From Arcobacter sp. (GTDB lineage Bacteria > Campylobacterota > Campylobacteria > Campylobacterales > Arcobacteraceae): a stretch of DNA of 64,000 nt. The notes below the pieces were generated by a model. The model searched no databases and was not told the DNA's origin. It was given only the letters and a program-made list of their open reading frames with translations. A program made the position numbers and the translations under genes. Each line of letters opens with the position of its first letter. Positions within the stretch are counted from its first letter, which is position 1. The stretch is taken from NCBI GenBank assembly GCA_002869565.1, contig PKUJ01000006.1:5270-69269 (forward strand), read 5' to 3'. Shown one piece after another: positions 8,301-17,671 of the stretch.

Positions 8301-8508
8301 GGGGTCAGGTGATAACAATAACCCTATAAACTACCTCTTTTATAATCTTATTCACACCGGTTGTGATATTCCTATAATATTAGCAATTATATACTGTAAA
8401 TATCCTTGTTTATATATTTTAATTATATTTTTATTTCTTTGCTCTTTATTAGCCTTTAGAGGTCAAGAGTTAGCAAAAATTTTCCTATTTTCTTAATTAA
8501 TTTCTGAA

Positions 8509-9432
8509 TCAATGATTAGAAATTGAATAGTATTTTTGTTCATATTTAGGATAAAGATTAATAATACTTCTTTCATACTCTTCTTCAAACATTGAGAATT
8601 CTTTTATATTATTTGGAACAGGTTTGCTTAGTATTTCAAATATATCCAGACCATTTTTTACACCATTTATTAAACTATTTTCTAGAAATTCTAAATAAGC
8701 TATATTTTCTTTTATTGGTTCTTTTGATTTTGATGCTTTTCCATGTCCTGGAACTAAAATAGAGTAGTTGATTTTTTTTAGTTTTTTTAAGGAGGATATC
8801 CATTTTTTGATATTTGCATGGGGTGTGGCGAGGGCTCTTTTATTAAAGATTAAATCAGAAGTATAGAGAATATTTGTTTTTCTATCAAATAGTACAATGT
8901 CACTTGAAGTGTGCCCATCAAAGTATAATACATCTAACTTATATCCATCCAAATCAATAGTTTTTGTGTTTAATATTACATTTGGAGCTTCCATTTTTGT
9001 GCCTTGCATAGCTTTTTGCACAATATTAACTAGGTTCATAATATATAAATCACCATTTTGTGAAATTTCATTTTGAGTAAATTTACTTGCATAAATTTTG
9101 TTATCTTTAAAAGCGTTGTTTCCTAAAAAATGATCAGGATGATGGTGTGTATTTATCACATATTTTATTGGTTTGTTTGTGATTTTTTTAATAGCTTCTT
9201 TTAATTGTTCTGCATACTCTTTTGAACTTCCTGTATCTATTAATATCACGCTATTTTTTGTAATAATAAAAGCTGTATTTGCAATATTTCCACCATTTTT
9301 TTCAGAAAAGTATTCCTCTTTTCCATAAAAATAGTAACTATTATCTGATAGTTTTATAGGTTTTAATTTATAATCAAAACTGTTTGCAAACAGTAAATTA
9401 ATAGATAGGACTATAAAAAATAGATTTTTCAT
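8509..9432 (-). CDS. MBL-fold hydrolase, quinoprotein relay system zinc metallohydrolase type
   Basis: YVINTHHHPDHFLGNNAF (HxHxDH motif), signal peptide, PQQ gene neighbourhood. Confidence 0.8.
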   Translation of the reverse strand: MKNLFFIVLSINLLFANSFDYKLKPIKLSDNSYYFYGKEEYFSEKNGGNIANTAFIITKNSVILIDTGSSKEYAEQLKEAIKKITNKPIKYVINTHHHPDHFLGNNAFKDNKIYASKFTQNEISQNGDLYIMNLVNIVQKAMQGTKMEAPNVILNTKTIDLDGYKLDVLYFDGHTSSDIVLFDRKTNILYTSDLIFNKRALATPHANIKKWISSLKKLKKINYSILVPGHGKASKSKEPIKENIAYLEFLENSLINGVKNGLDIFEILSKPVPNNIKEFSMFEEEYERSIINLYPKYEQKYYSISNH

Positions 9433-9434
9433 TG

Positions 9435-10175
9435 TTATTTTGTATTCCCAATAAATTCATTTCCATCATTGTCATAAAATTCAATAGAATATTTTTTTGA
9501 CTTATCTTTTGTTTCAAATATAAATCTTGGATTTTCACTAATAGCAGAATAAGTTTCTATTGTGCCTAGGATTTTTTTCTCTTGTTTAATTATGATTTTA
9601 TTTATAAAGAATTCACTATTTCCAAAAACTAAACCTGTTTCCATTGGATGGAAAATAGAGGCTTTTAATCTAGAACCATCTTCTTTATCATACTGGCTTG
9701 TTTTAATTTTTCCTAAAAGTTTTGAAAAATCAGTGTTACTTGCTGCAACACTTGAAACTGCACAACCTCCGCCAAAGCTTTTTATATTTTCACTTCCCAC
9801 ATGCCAAAGATTATTTTCATCAAGAACTAAAGCCCTAAGTGGAGTCTCTTGGGCTACTTTCATATTTAAAGAGATAATAGGTAATAAATCATTTAATTTC
9901 ATATCGACAAGTTTAGGTATAGGATTTAAATCCGCAAATATAATCATTCTTTTTGCAGATTTAATTTTTTTAGCATCTACAAAAATAGGTACTTGTGTTG
10001 GATTATCCGCAAATTTTGGAACTTTTATAGTGATATTTTTATCATCAAATATATATTTTTGATTTTGAATTATCTCTTTCATAATATCATCAAATGTAGG
10101 GGATACTACAGGGTTGTTAGCATATAAATTTTGTATAAATATAATCGCTAAAATCAAGTTAAATAGATATTTCAT
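9435..10175 (-). CDS. Quinoprotein dehydrogenase-associated SoxYZ-like carrier
   Basis: Signal peptide, SoxY/SoxZ-like halves, central SFGGGCAVSS cysteine motif. Confidence 0.8.
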   Translation of the reverse strand: MKYLFNLILAIIFIQNLYANNPVVSPTFDDIMKEIIQNQKYIFDDKNITIKVPKFADNPTQVPIFVDAKKIKSAKRMIIFADLNPIPKLVDMKLNDLLPIISLNMKVAQETPLRALVLDENNLWHVGSENIKSFGGGCAVSSVAASNTDFSKLLGKIKTSQYDKEDGSRLKASIFHPMETGLVFGNSEFFINKIIIKQEKKILGTIETYSAISENPRFIFETKDKSKKYSIEFYDNDGNEFIGNTK

Positions 10176-10186
10176 AATAAATTCTC

Positions 10187-11056
10187 CTATTGGGTTTTTG
10201 ATAAAGGTGCTAAATAGCTAACTCCATATTTCTCAAAAATCTTTTTTATTTCACCATTTCTATAAGCTTTTTCTATAACTCCATCTACATGATAACTTAA
10301 GGCTCTATAACTACTTCCTACAGCAGTTGCTAAATCCCACTGTGATTTCATTTGTGGAATATTTTTTGTAAGCTGATATTTGTCTTTATTGTTTTTATAA
10401 TCTAATAGATATTCGAGTTGTGATTTTAATCCTGCAATTGCATCAATTTTTCCACTTTTAAAATCATCAATTGCTTTTTTGAAGTTTACATAATGTTTTA
10501 TATTTCTTCTTAGTAAACCTCTAGCAAATCCACTTAAATGTAAATCTGGAAGAGTATCAATTTCTACTCCAATAGTATTGTATGCAAATATACCTAGGGT
10601 ATTAAATTCTGGAATAGCTTTTTTATTTAAAGCTATTATCCATTTTTCACTTTGATAAGGTCCTTTAATAGTAACCATCTCCGTATCTAATTCACCAGTT
10701 GAAATATCTGTTGTTCTCATATAATCATAATCATATGGAACTCTAAACATCAAATCAGCTTTTGTTTTGTGAATTAAATTTCCCTTCCAGATATTGTTTC
10801 TTAAATCATCAGCTAGGCTTTCATCTGAACCTGTAAAGTACCACTTTGGCTTTACATTTAAAGATTTAGCTACTTTTTTACCAAGTTCAATATCAATACC
10901 TTTTGCTTCACCTTTTTCTATAAAAGAGTAGGGTGGAAAATTTGCATATACAGCTATGATGATTTCCTTACTATCTTTTATATCTTCTATACTCCTCGCA
11001 TAAGAAAAAGTTGACAGTAGTAATATTACTATTGATGATTTAAGAAGAAAATTCAT
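10187..11056 (-). CDS. Quinoprotein dehydrogenase-associated periplasmic solute-binding protein (XoxJ-like)
   Basis: SBP_bac_3-like sequence (YANFPPYSFIEKGEAKGIDIELGKKVAKSLNV) in a PQQ cluster. Confidence 0.75.
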   Translation of the reverse strand: MNFLLKSSIVILLLSTFSYARSIEDIKDSKEIIIAVYANFPPYSFIEKGEAKGIDIELGKKVAKSLNVKPKWYFTGSDESLADDLRNNIWKGNLIHKTKADLMFRVPYDYDYMRTTDISTGELDTEMVTIKGPYQSEKWIIALNKKAIPEFNTLGIFAYNTIGVEIDTLPDLHLSGFARGLLRRNIKHYVNFKKAIDDFKSGKIDAIAGLKSQLEYLLDYKNNKDKYQLTKNIPQMKSQWDLATAVGSSYRALSYHVDGVIEKAYRNGEIKKIFEKYGVSYLAPLSKTQ

Positions 11057-11058
11057 TT

Positions 11059-11475
11059 TTAGTCTTTTGGTAAAGTTATTAAATATGCTCTAATTGCCCA
11101 CATAGCTTCTTGGTTTAAAACTCCTTCAAATGGTGGCATATAAACGTTACCATTTCTAACTGCTCCACCTCTAATTCTTTCCATATACCACTCGTCACCA
11201 TCAATATTATCTTCTAAATATCTTAAATCAGGAGCAATACCTCCAGAAACAGCACCTAGGCCATGACATCTTGCACAGTTTTCACTATATGCATGTTCAC
11301 CAATTTCAATAGCAGTTTTATTTCCTTTATAAGGATTCTCTTCTAGCCATTCTTTTCCCAAATTTTCTAAACCTTTAGTATCAACTGGTTGTGGTGTTAC
11401 ACTCCCATGACCAAATGCTAATGCTGCTGTTGACACTAATATTGCCAGACCTAGTTTTTGAATTTTATTCATCAT
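11059..11475 (-). CDS. c-type cytochrome (cytochrome c-550 PedF-like)
   Basis: CARCH haem motif, C-terminal MPPFEG methionine ligand region, signal peptide. Confidence 0.8.
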   Translation of the reverse strand: MMNKIQKLGLAILVSTAALAFGHGSVTPQPVDTKGLENLGKEWLEENPYKGNKTAIEIGEHAYSENCARCHGLGAVSGGIAPDLRYLEDNIDGDEWYMERIRGGAVRNGNVYMPPFEGVLNQEAMWAIRAYLITLPKD

Positions 11476-11617
11476 TTTTCCTTCTTGTTTTTTTTGGATA
11501 GTGGAATTATAGACAGATTTTATAGCCTGATTATAGCAAGGTAATTTTTTTCTATAGTGCTATAATTGGGCTATACAAATTAAATACAATAAAAGAAGAA
11601 AATAAAAAAGGTTTAAT

Positions 11618-12577
11618 ATGAAGCACAAATTAATATTAGTTTTTTTGCTATTTAGTATGGAACTATATGCAAAAGATAAACTAAAAATTGGTGTATTAGC
11701 TTATGGAACAGTCAACTGGGAATTAAATGTTTTAAAGCATAACAATCTAGATAAAAAAAATGGTTTTGACTTAGAAATTGTAAAACTTGCATCAAAAAAT
11801 GCTTCTTCAGTTGCACTGCAAGCAAATTCAGTTGATATTATTGTTACAGATTGGATTTGGGTAAATAATCAAAGGGCAAGTGGAAAAGATTTTACCTTTT
11901 ACCCATACTCAAAAGCTACTGGTACTATATATGTGGATTCAAAAAGTGCTATTAGAAATTTGATGGATTTAAAAGATAAAAATCTTGGAATTGCTGGTGG
12001 ACCATATAATAAGACTTGGCTACTTTTAAGAGCTTATAGTAAAAATAAATATAATCAAGATTTAAATGATATTGTAAATCCTATATATGCCTCAGCACCT
12101 ATTATTTATAAAAAAATGTTAAGTAACTCTTTTGCTGCAACAATAAATTTTTGGCATTTTAACGCAAAACTTAAAGCAAAAGGTAAAAAGGCTCTACTTG
12201 AAATTGACGAGGTATTAAATTTTCTTGGAGTTTCAAATGATATCTCTTTTGTAGGTTGGACTTTTAATAGAAAAAAGGCTTTAAAAAATGAAAAATTGAT
12301 TAATTCATTTTTGAAAGCTAGTAAAGAGAGCAAAGATTTACTTCTAAATAGTGATGCAGAATGGGAAAGAATAAAACCTATAATGGGGTTAAATGAGGCA
12401 AATTCTTTTAATTCCCTAGTTAACGGATATCGCAATGGAATAATAAAAGATTTTAATCAAAAAAATATTGATGATTCTAAAAAAATATTTAAAATATTGA
12501 AAGATGAAGGCGGCCCAAAATTCGTAGGTAGTGCTGATAAATTATATGAAAAAACTTTTTGGAAAATGAAAAAGTAG
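11618..12577 (+). CDS. NitT/TauT-type ABC transporter substrate-binding protein
   Basis: Periplasmic binding fold with downstream permease and ATPase genes. Confidence 0.75.
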   Translation: MKHKLILVFLLFSMELYAKDKLKIGVLAYGTVNWELNVLKHNNLDKKNGFDLEIVKLASKNASSVALQANSVDIIVTDWIWVNNQRASGKDFTFYPYSKATGTIYVDSKSAIRNLMDLKDKNLGIAGGPYNKTWLLLRAYSKNKYNQDLNDIVNPIYASAPIIYKKMLSNSFAATINFWHFNAKLKAKGKKALLEIDEVLNFLGVSNDISFVGWTFNRKKALKNEKLINSFLKASKESKDLLLNSDAEWERIKPIMGLNEANSFNSLVNGYRNGIIKDFNQKNIDDSKKIFKILKDEGGPKFVGSADKLYEKTFWKMKK

Positions 12578-12586
12578 ATTAGAAGT

Positions 12587-13321
12587 ATGAAAAATCAAAC
12601 AAAACTCTTATCTTTCCTTTTTTTTGTCATAATTTGGCAGGCTCTTTCTATATTTATAAATTCTGAGCTTTTCCCTTCAGTTATAAATATAATTATTAGT
12701 CTTGCAAAACATATAATTGATGGTGAACTTTTACCTCATTTATTAATTACATTATATAGGGTTTTTGTAGCATTTTTTATTACTATGTTTATAGGCCTTA
12801 TTTTTGGAATGATAATGGGATTAAGTAGAAGATTTAATGATATGTTTGATTTCTTACTTATAGTGGGGCTGAATATTCCAGCTCTTGTTACCATAATTAT
12901 TTGTTATATTTGGTTTGGACTTACAGATCTATCTGCAATTTTAGCTGTAATAATAAATAAAATACCAGTTGTTATTGTAAATATACGTGAAGGTGCAAGA
13001 GCTATTGAAAAGAAATATATAGATTTAGCAAAAGTATATAAAGTTCCAAAAGAGGATCTTATCAAAAAAATATATTTGCCTCAAATGTATCCATATATAT
13101 TAGCCACAACTAGGCTTGTATTATCTTTGATTTGGAAAATTGTTTTAGTAGTGGAGCTTCTAGGGCGTAGTGATGGAGTAGGTTTTCAAATATCAGTTTA
13201 CTTCCAATTTTTTGATATTACATCTATATTTGCATATTCACTTGCTTTTATTTTAGTTATTTTGTTAATAGAAAGTATTTTATTAAGACCTTTTGAAAAA
13301 AGGATTGAAAGATGGAAATAA
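12587..13321 (+). CDS. ABC transporter permease (NitT/TauT type)
   Basis: Multi-TM BPD-type permease. Confidence 0.85.
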   Translation: MKNQTKLLSFLFFVIIWQALSIFINSELFPSVINIIISLAKHIIDGELLPHLLITLYRVFVAFFITMFIGLIFGMIMGLSRRFNDMFDFLLIVGLNIPALVTIIICYIWFGLTDLSAILAVIINKIPVVIVNIREGARAIEKKYIDLAKVYKVPKEDLIKKIYLPQMYPYILATTRLVLSLIWKIVLVVELLGRSDGVGFQISVYFQFFDITSIFAYSLAFILVILLIESILLRPFEKRIERWK

Positions 13322-14021
13322 GATGTTAAATATAAATATAAAAAAGAAATTTTTTAAAGAAGAACTTATTTTAAAAGATATTGATATTACTTTAAAAAAA
13401 GGCGAATTCTTATCAATAATTGGACCATCAGGATGTGGGAAAACCACTCTTTTAAATACTATAGCATCATTAGATGATGATTATTTAGGAGCTTTAGAAG
13501 GTGATTTCTCTAATATCTCTTTTATGTTTCAAGACCATAGATTAATTCCATGGTTAAGTGTAAAAGAAAATCTATTATTAGTTTCAAAAACAAAAGATAT
13601 GAAAGAGATTGAAAATCTAATGAAATTAATAGGTTTAGAAAATATTTTAGAAGAGTTCCCTAATAAATTATCAGGTGGAATGGCAAGAAGAGTATCTTTA
13701 ATACGAGCTTTTATAAATAGACCAAAACTAATACTTCTTGATGAACCTTTCATCTCTTTAGATTATCCAACTTCTATGAGTCTACAAAAAGATTTTCTCT
13801 CTTTTTGTAGAGAGTTTAATCCCACAGTTATTTTGGTAACTCATGATATAAGTGAAGCAATATATTTATCAAATAGAATATTGTTTTTTAGTAAAAAACC
13901 GACGTCTGAGATATATAAATATGAGAATATAAATAGACAAGAGTTTAATCAAAAAAAGATTGATGATATTAAAAATCAAATTTTAGAAGAATATCCAAAA
14001 ATATTAGAAGGAATAGTGTGA
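13293..14021 (+). CDS. ABC transporter ATP-binding protein
   Basis: GPSGCGKTT Walker A, LSGGMARR signature, LLDEPF Walker B. Confidence 0.9.
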   Translation: MKKGLKDGNKMLNINIKKKFFKEELILKDIDITLKKGEFLSIIGPSGCGKTTLLNTIASLDDDYLGALEGDFSNISFMFQDHRLIPWLSVKENLLLVSKTKDMKEIENLMKLIGLENILEEFPNKLSGGMARRVSLIRAFINRPKLILLDEPFISLDYPTSMSLQKDFLSFCREFNPTVILVTHDISEAIYLSNRILFFSKKPTSEIYKYENINRQEFNQKKIDDIKNQILEEYPKILEGIV

Positions 14022-14416
14022 TGAAATATGTTATATTGATAGCTTTGCTATCAACATTGTATGCAAAGAATGAGAAAATACAAATTTTCCAACCTCTATC
14101 AAGTTCTTGTCCTCAGTCTTGGCTTGATGATATAAAAAAAGAGGTAGATGAGGTAAATATTGTATCTTTAATGAGTGTAAAAAATTTAAAAAGAGAAATT
14201 GGTGTACCAAAAGAGATTCAATCTTGTAATACTTCTATTATCGATGATTATATTTTTGAAGGGAATGTTCCCGTAAAAGCTATTAATGATTTTTTTAAAA
14301 ATATTCCCAAAAAAGCAATTGGATTATCTCTCCCTGCTTATGAAAATAAAAAAGTTGTTAAAAAAGTTTTTGTGATTTTTGAAGATAAAAGTTTTAAAGA
14401 GTTTGGAAAATACTAA
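14018..14416 (+). CDS. DUF411-like protein, divergent
   Basis: EIGVPKEIQSCNTSIIDDYIFEGNVPVKAINDFFKNIPKKAIGLSLPAYE matches DUF411; CxCC-type N-motif replaced by SSSCPQSW. Confidence 0.65.
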   Translation: MMKYVILIALLSTLYAKNEKIQIFQPLSSSCPQSWLDDIKKEVDEVNIVSLMSVKNLKREIGVPKEIQSCNTSIIDDYIFEGNVPVKAINDFFKNIPKKAIGLSLPAYENKKVVKKVFVIFEDKSFKEFGKY

Positions 14417-14424
14417 TCCAAACT

Positions 14425-14874
14425 CTAATTTGACAAATTATTAATGATTTTTTCTAAAATTTTTTGAGTTCTTATTTCATCTTCAGTATTTATATCTTTA
14501 TAAACAATATTATTCATTTTCTTAGAAATTTCTTCAAAAATAGGTTTTAATAATTTCCCTTTTTCTGTTAATTGAACGAAAGTTACTCTAGAATCTATAT
14601 CTGATTTCTCTTTTTGTAAAAAGCCTAGTCTAACAAGTTTATCTACTAATGTAGTAACTGTAGGCTTAGTTTTACGTATAAAATCAGCAATTTCTCTCAT
14701 TGTAACTTTTTCTTTTTTATATAATAATACAAAGATACTTCCATGTGAGGGAACGATATCTTTTATATTGTTTTTCTCTAACTCTGAAATAATTAGTTTA
14801 TTTGTTAAATCACTTATTTTACTTATTAGAGCTACTAAATTTTTGTTTATATTAATATTTTGGTCTGTTTTCAT
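14425..14874 (-). CDS. MarR family transcriptional regulator
   Basis: wHTH with MREIADFIRKTKPTVTTLVDKLVRLGFLQKEKSDIDSR; ATG at 14874 preferred over the ORF-track TTG at 14895. Confidence 0.85.
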   Translation of the reverse strand: MKTDQNININKNLVALISKISDLTNKLIISELEKNNIKDIVPSHGSIFVLLYKKEKVTMREIADFIRKTKPTVTTLVDKLVRLGFLQKEKSDIDSRVTFVQLTEKGKLLKPIFEEISKKMNNIVYKDINTEDEIRTQKILEKIINNLSN

Positions 14875-14953
14875 AGTAGAATTATAGTTTGACAACTAAC
14901 TAATGTCAATATGTTTAGAAGTATATGTAGTAAAAAAACTACATATACACTTT

Positions 14954-15802
14954 TTAAAACTTGCCATTTGTATTTTGCCATTTAGATTTTACAGGGATTT
15001 CTTCTATTGTATCCCAGTGTTCAACTATTTTTTTATTTTCAATTCTAAATAAATCATAGAAACTCACCTTTTTATTCATAAATTTACCTTCACTAACTGA
15101 TAAAACAAAATTTCCTTCACCTAATATCATGTGATTCTTTTCATATATCATCGGCATACCAGCTTTTGCTAATGAGTCTAAAGCTTCACTTAGGCCACTA
15201 AGTCCATCTTTTATATTTGGGTTATGTTGTAAATATTTTTTAGTTGAAATATATTTTATGATTTTACTTGAGTCTTTTGCAAATAATATATCATTTATGA
15301 AGTTTGAAACTAATTCTTTATTAGAATCTGTTTTATGAATATCTATAATTTTAGTATCTCCATCAAACTGCGTTCTTCCGCTTGCTGAATTTTTTGATAT
15401 TTCTTGTAAGTTATCCCAATGTTCTACAATTTTTCCATCTTCAAATCTAAAAATATCAAAACCTACTTTAGGTCCGAAAAAATTGTACTTTGTATGTGTA
15501 AATATATAATCTCCATCTTTAAAAGTTCTAAGAACTTCAACTTTTGCACTATCTTTTGGAAGTTTACTAAGTATTTCTCCGAAACCTTCTAGTCCATCTT
15601 TAACTGCTAAATTATGTTGAATATATCTATTTTCATTTATATATTCTACTGGTTTTGTATTTTTATTCTCTATAGAATTTAATAATGATATAACCTTTTC
15701 TTTGTTTGACATTATCTTATCTCCTTTTTTTATATTTAAATTATTTGCATGTGCACTAAAACATAGTGCAATAATTAACAGTGTTCCTAGTTTTCTTTTC
15801 AT
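14954..15802 (-). CDS. Secreted protein with two tandem SnoaL/NTF2-like domains
   Basis: Two repeats of YIQHNLAVKDGLEGF...DIFRFEDGKIVEHWD / YLQHNPNIKDGLSGL...DLFRIENKKIVEHWD. Confidence 0.8.
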   Translation of the reverse strand: MKRKLGTLLIIALCFSAHANNLNIKKGDKIMSNKEKVISLLNSIENKNTKPVEYINENRYIQHNLAVKDGLEGFGEILSKLPKDSAKVEVLRTFKDGDYIFTHTKYNFFGPKVGFDIFRFEDGKIVEHWDNLQEISKNSASGRTQFDGDTKIIDIHKTDSNKELVSNFINDILFAKDSSKIIKYISTKKYLQHNPNIKDGLSGLSEALDSLAKAGMPMIYEKNHMILGEGNFVLSVSEGKFMNKKVSFYDLFRIENKKIVEHWDTIEEIPVKSKWQNTNGKF

Positions 15803-15931
15803 TTTTATCCTTTGATTGATTATAGTTAGATATCAAACTAAATATGTAGAATTATAATTAGATATCTAACTAATGTCAAGGATTTATCTATTTTTTTGAA
15901 AAATTTCTAGGGAAATGCCTATTTTATGGAT

Positions 15932-16393
15932 TTATTCTATGCTATCTATAATGAGAGTTTTTAAGGTTTCGTTAATTTCCTCTGCAATTTTATCACCAAA
16001 TTTGAATGTTTTATAATATTTAAATGAAATGAATGTTGTATTTTTATTTTGACTATAAATAGAAATTGCTAAAGGACAATAGTTTATATTGAGGAAATTT
16101 TCACTCACCATTTTAAATGTAAAACTACTTTTACAAATACCTATATTAATCCCTTTTTCTAAAGAAGTTTTTCTTTCTAATAGTTTTGCAACAGTATTTG
16201 TACTTTTGGCCATATCAAGTTCATATACAATTGTAAAACCATTAAAAGTTAGTTCATCTTTTAGATTTAATAAACTATTTTCAAAACTTGTATTACTAAC
16301 TTTTACTATAAAAAGATTTTTATTTCTTTCTATTTGATATTCCGCATTTGAAAATGAAAAAATTCCTAGAAATAAAAAAAATAGTTTTTTCAT
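15932..16393 (-). CDS. DUF302 domain-containing protein
   Basis: Signal peptide; NIGICKSSFTFKMVSENFLNINYCPLAISIY resembles DUF302. Confidence 0.6.
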   Translation of the reverse strand: MKKLFFLFLGIFSFSNAEYQIERNKNLFIVKVSNTSFENSLLNLKDELTFNGFTIVYELDMAKSTNTVAKLLERKTSLEKGINIGICKSSFTFKMVSENFLNINYCPLAISIYSQNKNTTFISFKYYKTFKFGDKIAEEINETLKTLIIDSIE

Positions 16394-17538
16394 TGTTTAC
16401 AGTTCATTTCAAATGGTGCAATACCTAAGGTATCTAAATCAGTAATTGGATGTAAAAAACCAACTTGAGGAGAAGTAGATATTAAAGCCCTTGGTTGTAC
16501 TAAAGATATAGGCATTCTAAGTTGTCCATTATATTCTCTAAAAGATAACTTTCTTCCCATGTAAGCTCCTAATTCAAACTCTTTTGAATGGATATAATCT
16601 AAATTTGTTTTTAAATTTGAACTTTGGGTACGGGTAATTGCATTTATAATAGTTCTAACTGCTAACCAATTTGAAAAATCTTTTTCTTGCATCCATCTTG
16701 AAGCAAATTTTTCAAATCTACTTTGCATTTGAGCTGCTCCCCATTGTTCAATTACTTTATGCCAAATAAGAGGTTTCAATCCTTGTGTCCCTGCGATTGG
16801 CCTTGGAAGCCAAGTATTAAAATACATAAACTCTCCAAAATCTCCATAATAATCACTAAGAAGTATTAAATCATAATCATCTGCTTGGGTAAATACTGGA
16901 AATTCTGAATTTGCTTTTCTTCTTATATCACTATTATTTTCCCAAGTTTTTTCTTTGACAATTTTTGCACCAAATTTTTTAATAGCTCTTTTTATATCTT
17001 GTGTTATTTGTTTGTCTTTTTCATTTTTACCATTTACTAAAAATATATCTTTAAAGTTTCTTTTTATCAAAAATTGAACTAATCCATCATAAAGCATAGC
17101 GTTACTTGCACTTGTATGAAGTAAGTTTTTTTGACAATAATTTTTTCTCAAATCCGTATTTTGGCTACTGGCATTTATTAGTAAAGCTTTTTTTGAAAGA
17201 GGGTGTTGTAAAATTTTTTTCAATAAATCATCTTCTACATTTAATATCACAAAGCTATTATTTTCAACTATAAAATCTTCGAAACTTTTTTTTAATTCAT
17301 CTTCATCATAAGAGATTTTAGTAATTAATTTAAAGTTTTGATTTAAAAATTTAGCACTTTTATTACTATCTTTTATGGCTATTTCTGCCCCTTGTAATCC
17401 TAAATCTTTAGGTTCTTCTATAACATTTGATAAGACTGGTGGTTTTTTGATTTTTTGCTCTAGGTATAAAATATTTACATTTAAAGTTTGAGCACTAATA
17501 GTGGAAATAAGTAGTATTAATAGTATTGAAAATCTCAT
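16390..17538 (-). CDS. ABC transporter substrate-binding protein of the PQQ-dependent alcohol dehydrogenase system
   Basis: Periplasmic ligand-binding fold with ILNVEDDLL and IAGTQGLKPLIWHKVIEQWGAAQMQSRFEKFASRWMQEKD. Confidence 0.75.
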   Translation of the reverse strand: MRFSILLILLISTISAQTLNVNILYLEQKIKKPPVLSNVIEEPKDLGLQGAEIAIKDSNKSAKFLNQNFKLITKISYDEDELKKSFEDFIVENNSFVILNVEDDLLKKILQHPLSKKALLINASSQNTDLRKNYCQKNLLHTSASNAMLYDGLVQFLIKRNFKDIFLVNGKNEKDKQITQDIKRAIKKFGAKIVKEKTWENNSDIRRKANSEFPVFTQADDYDLILLSDYYGDFGEFMYFNTWLPRPIAGTQGLKPLIWHKVIEQWGAAQMQSRFEKFASRWMQEKDFSNWLAVRTIINAITRTQSSNLKTNLDYIHSKEFELGAYMGRKLSFREYNGQLRMPISLVQPRALISTSPQVGFLHPITDLDTLGIAPFEMNCKQ

Positions 17539-17641
17539 AAAAATCCTTTTATATATTTTTATAAGTATATTAAAGTTTTATAGCTTGAATTTAGCGTAGC
17601 AATATAAGAATATAGATTTAAATGAATTTTATTTTAAGAAG

Positions 17642-17669
17642 AAATAAGAGGAAAATTTTCCTCTTATTT
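17642..17669 (-). terminator. Intrinsic terminator downstream of proX-like gene
   Basis: Perfect palindrome AAATAAGAGGAAAATTTTCCTCTTATTT. Confidence 0.65.
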
Positions 17670-17671
17670 TA

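Noticed and set aside
8135-8329. 64 aa ORF in a second frame of the methyltransferase cassette
   Set aside because: Lies almost entirely inside the well-supported methyltransferase frame; likely spurious.
9562-10062. 166 aa plus-strand ORF antisense to the SoxYZ-like carrier
   Set aside because: Antisense shadow ORF of a convincing gene; same judgement for the antisense ORFs at 12106, 13529, 16089, 19253, 20529, 22368, 26262, 28064, 47075, 48324, 50935, 54774, 55625, 56295, 56871, 58137, 59860, 60588, 61351 and 63190.
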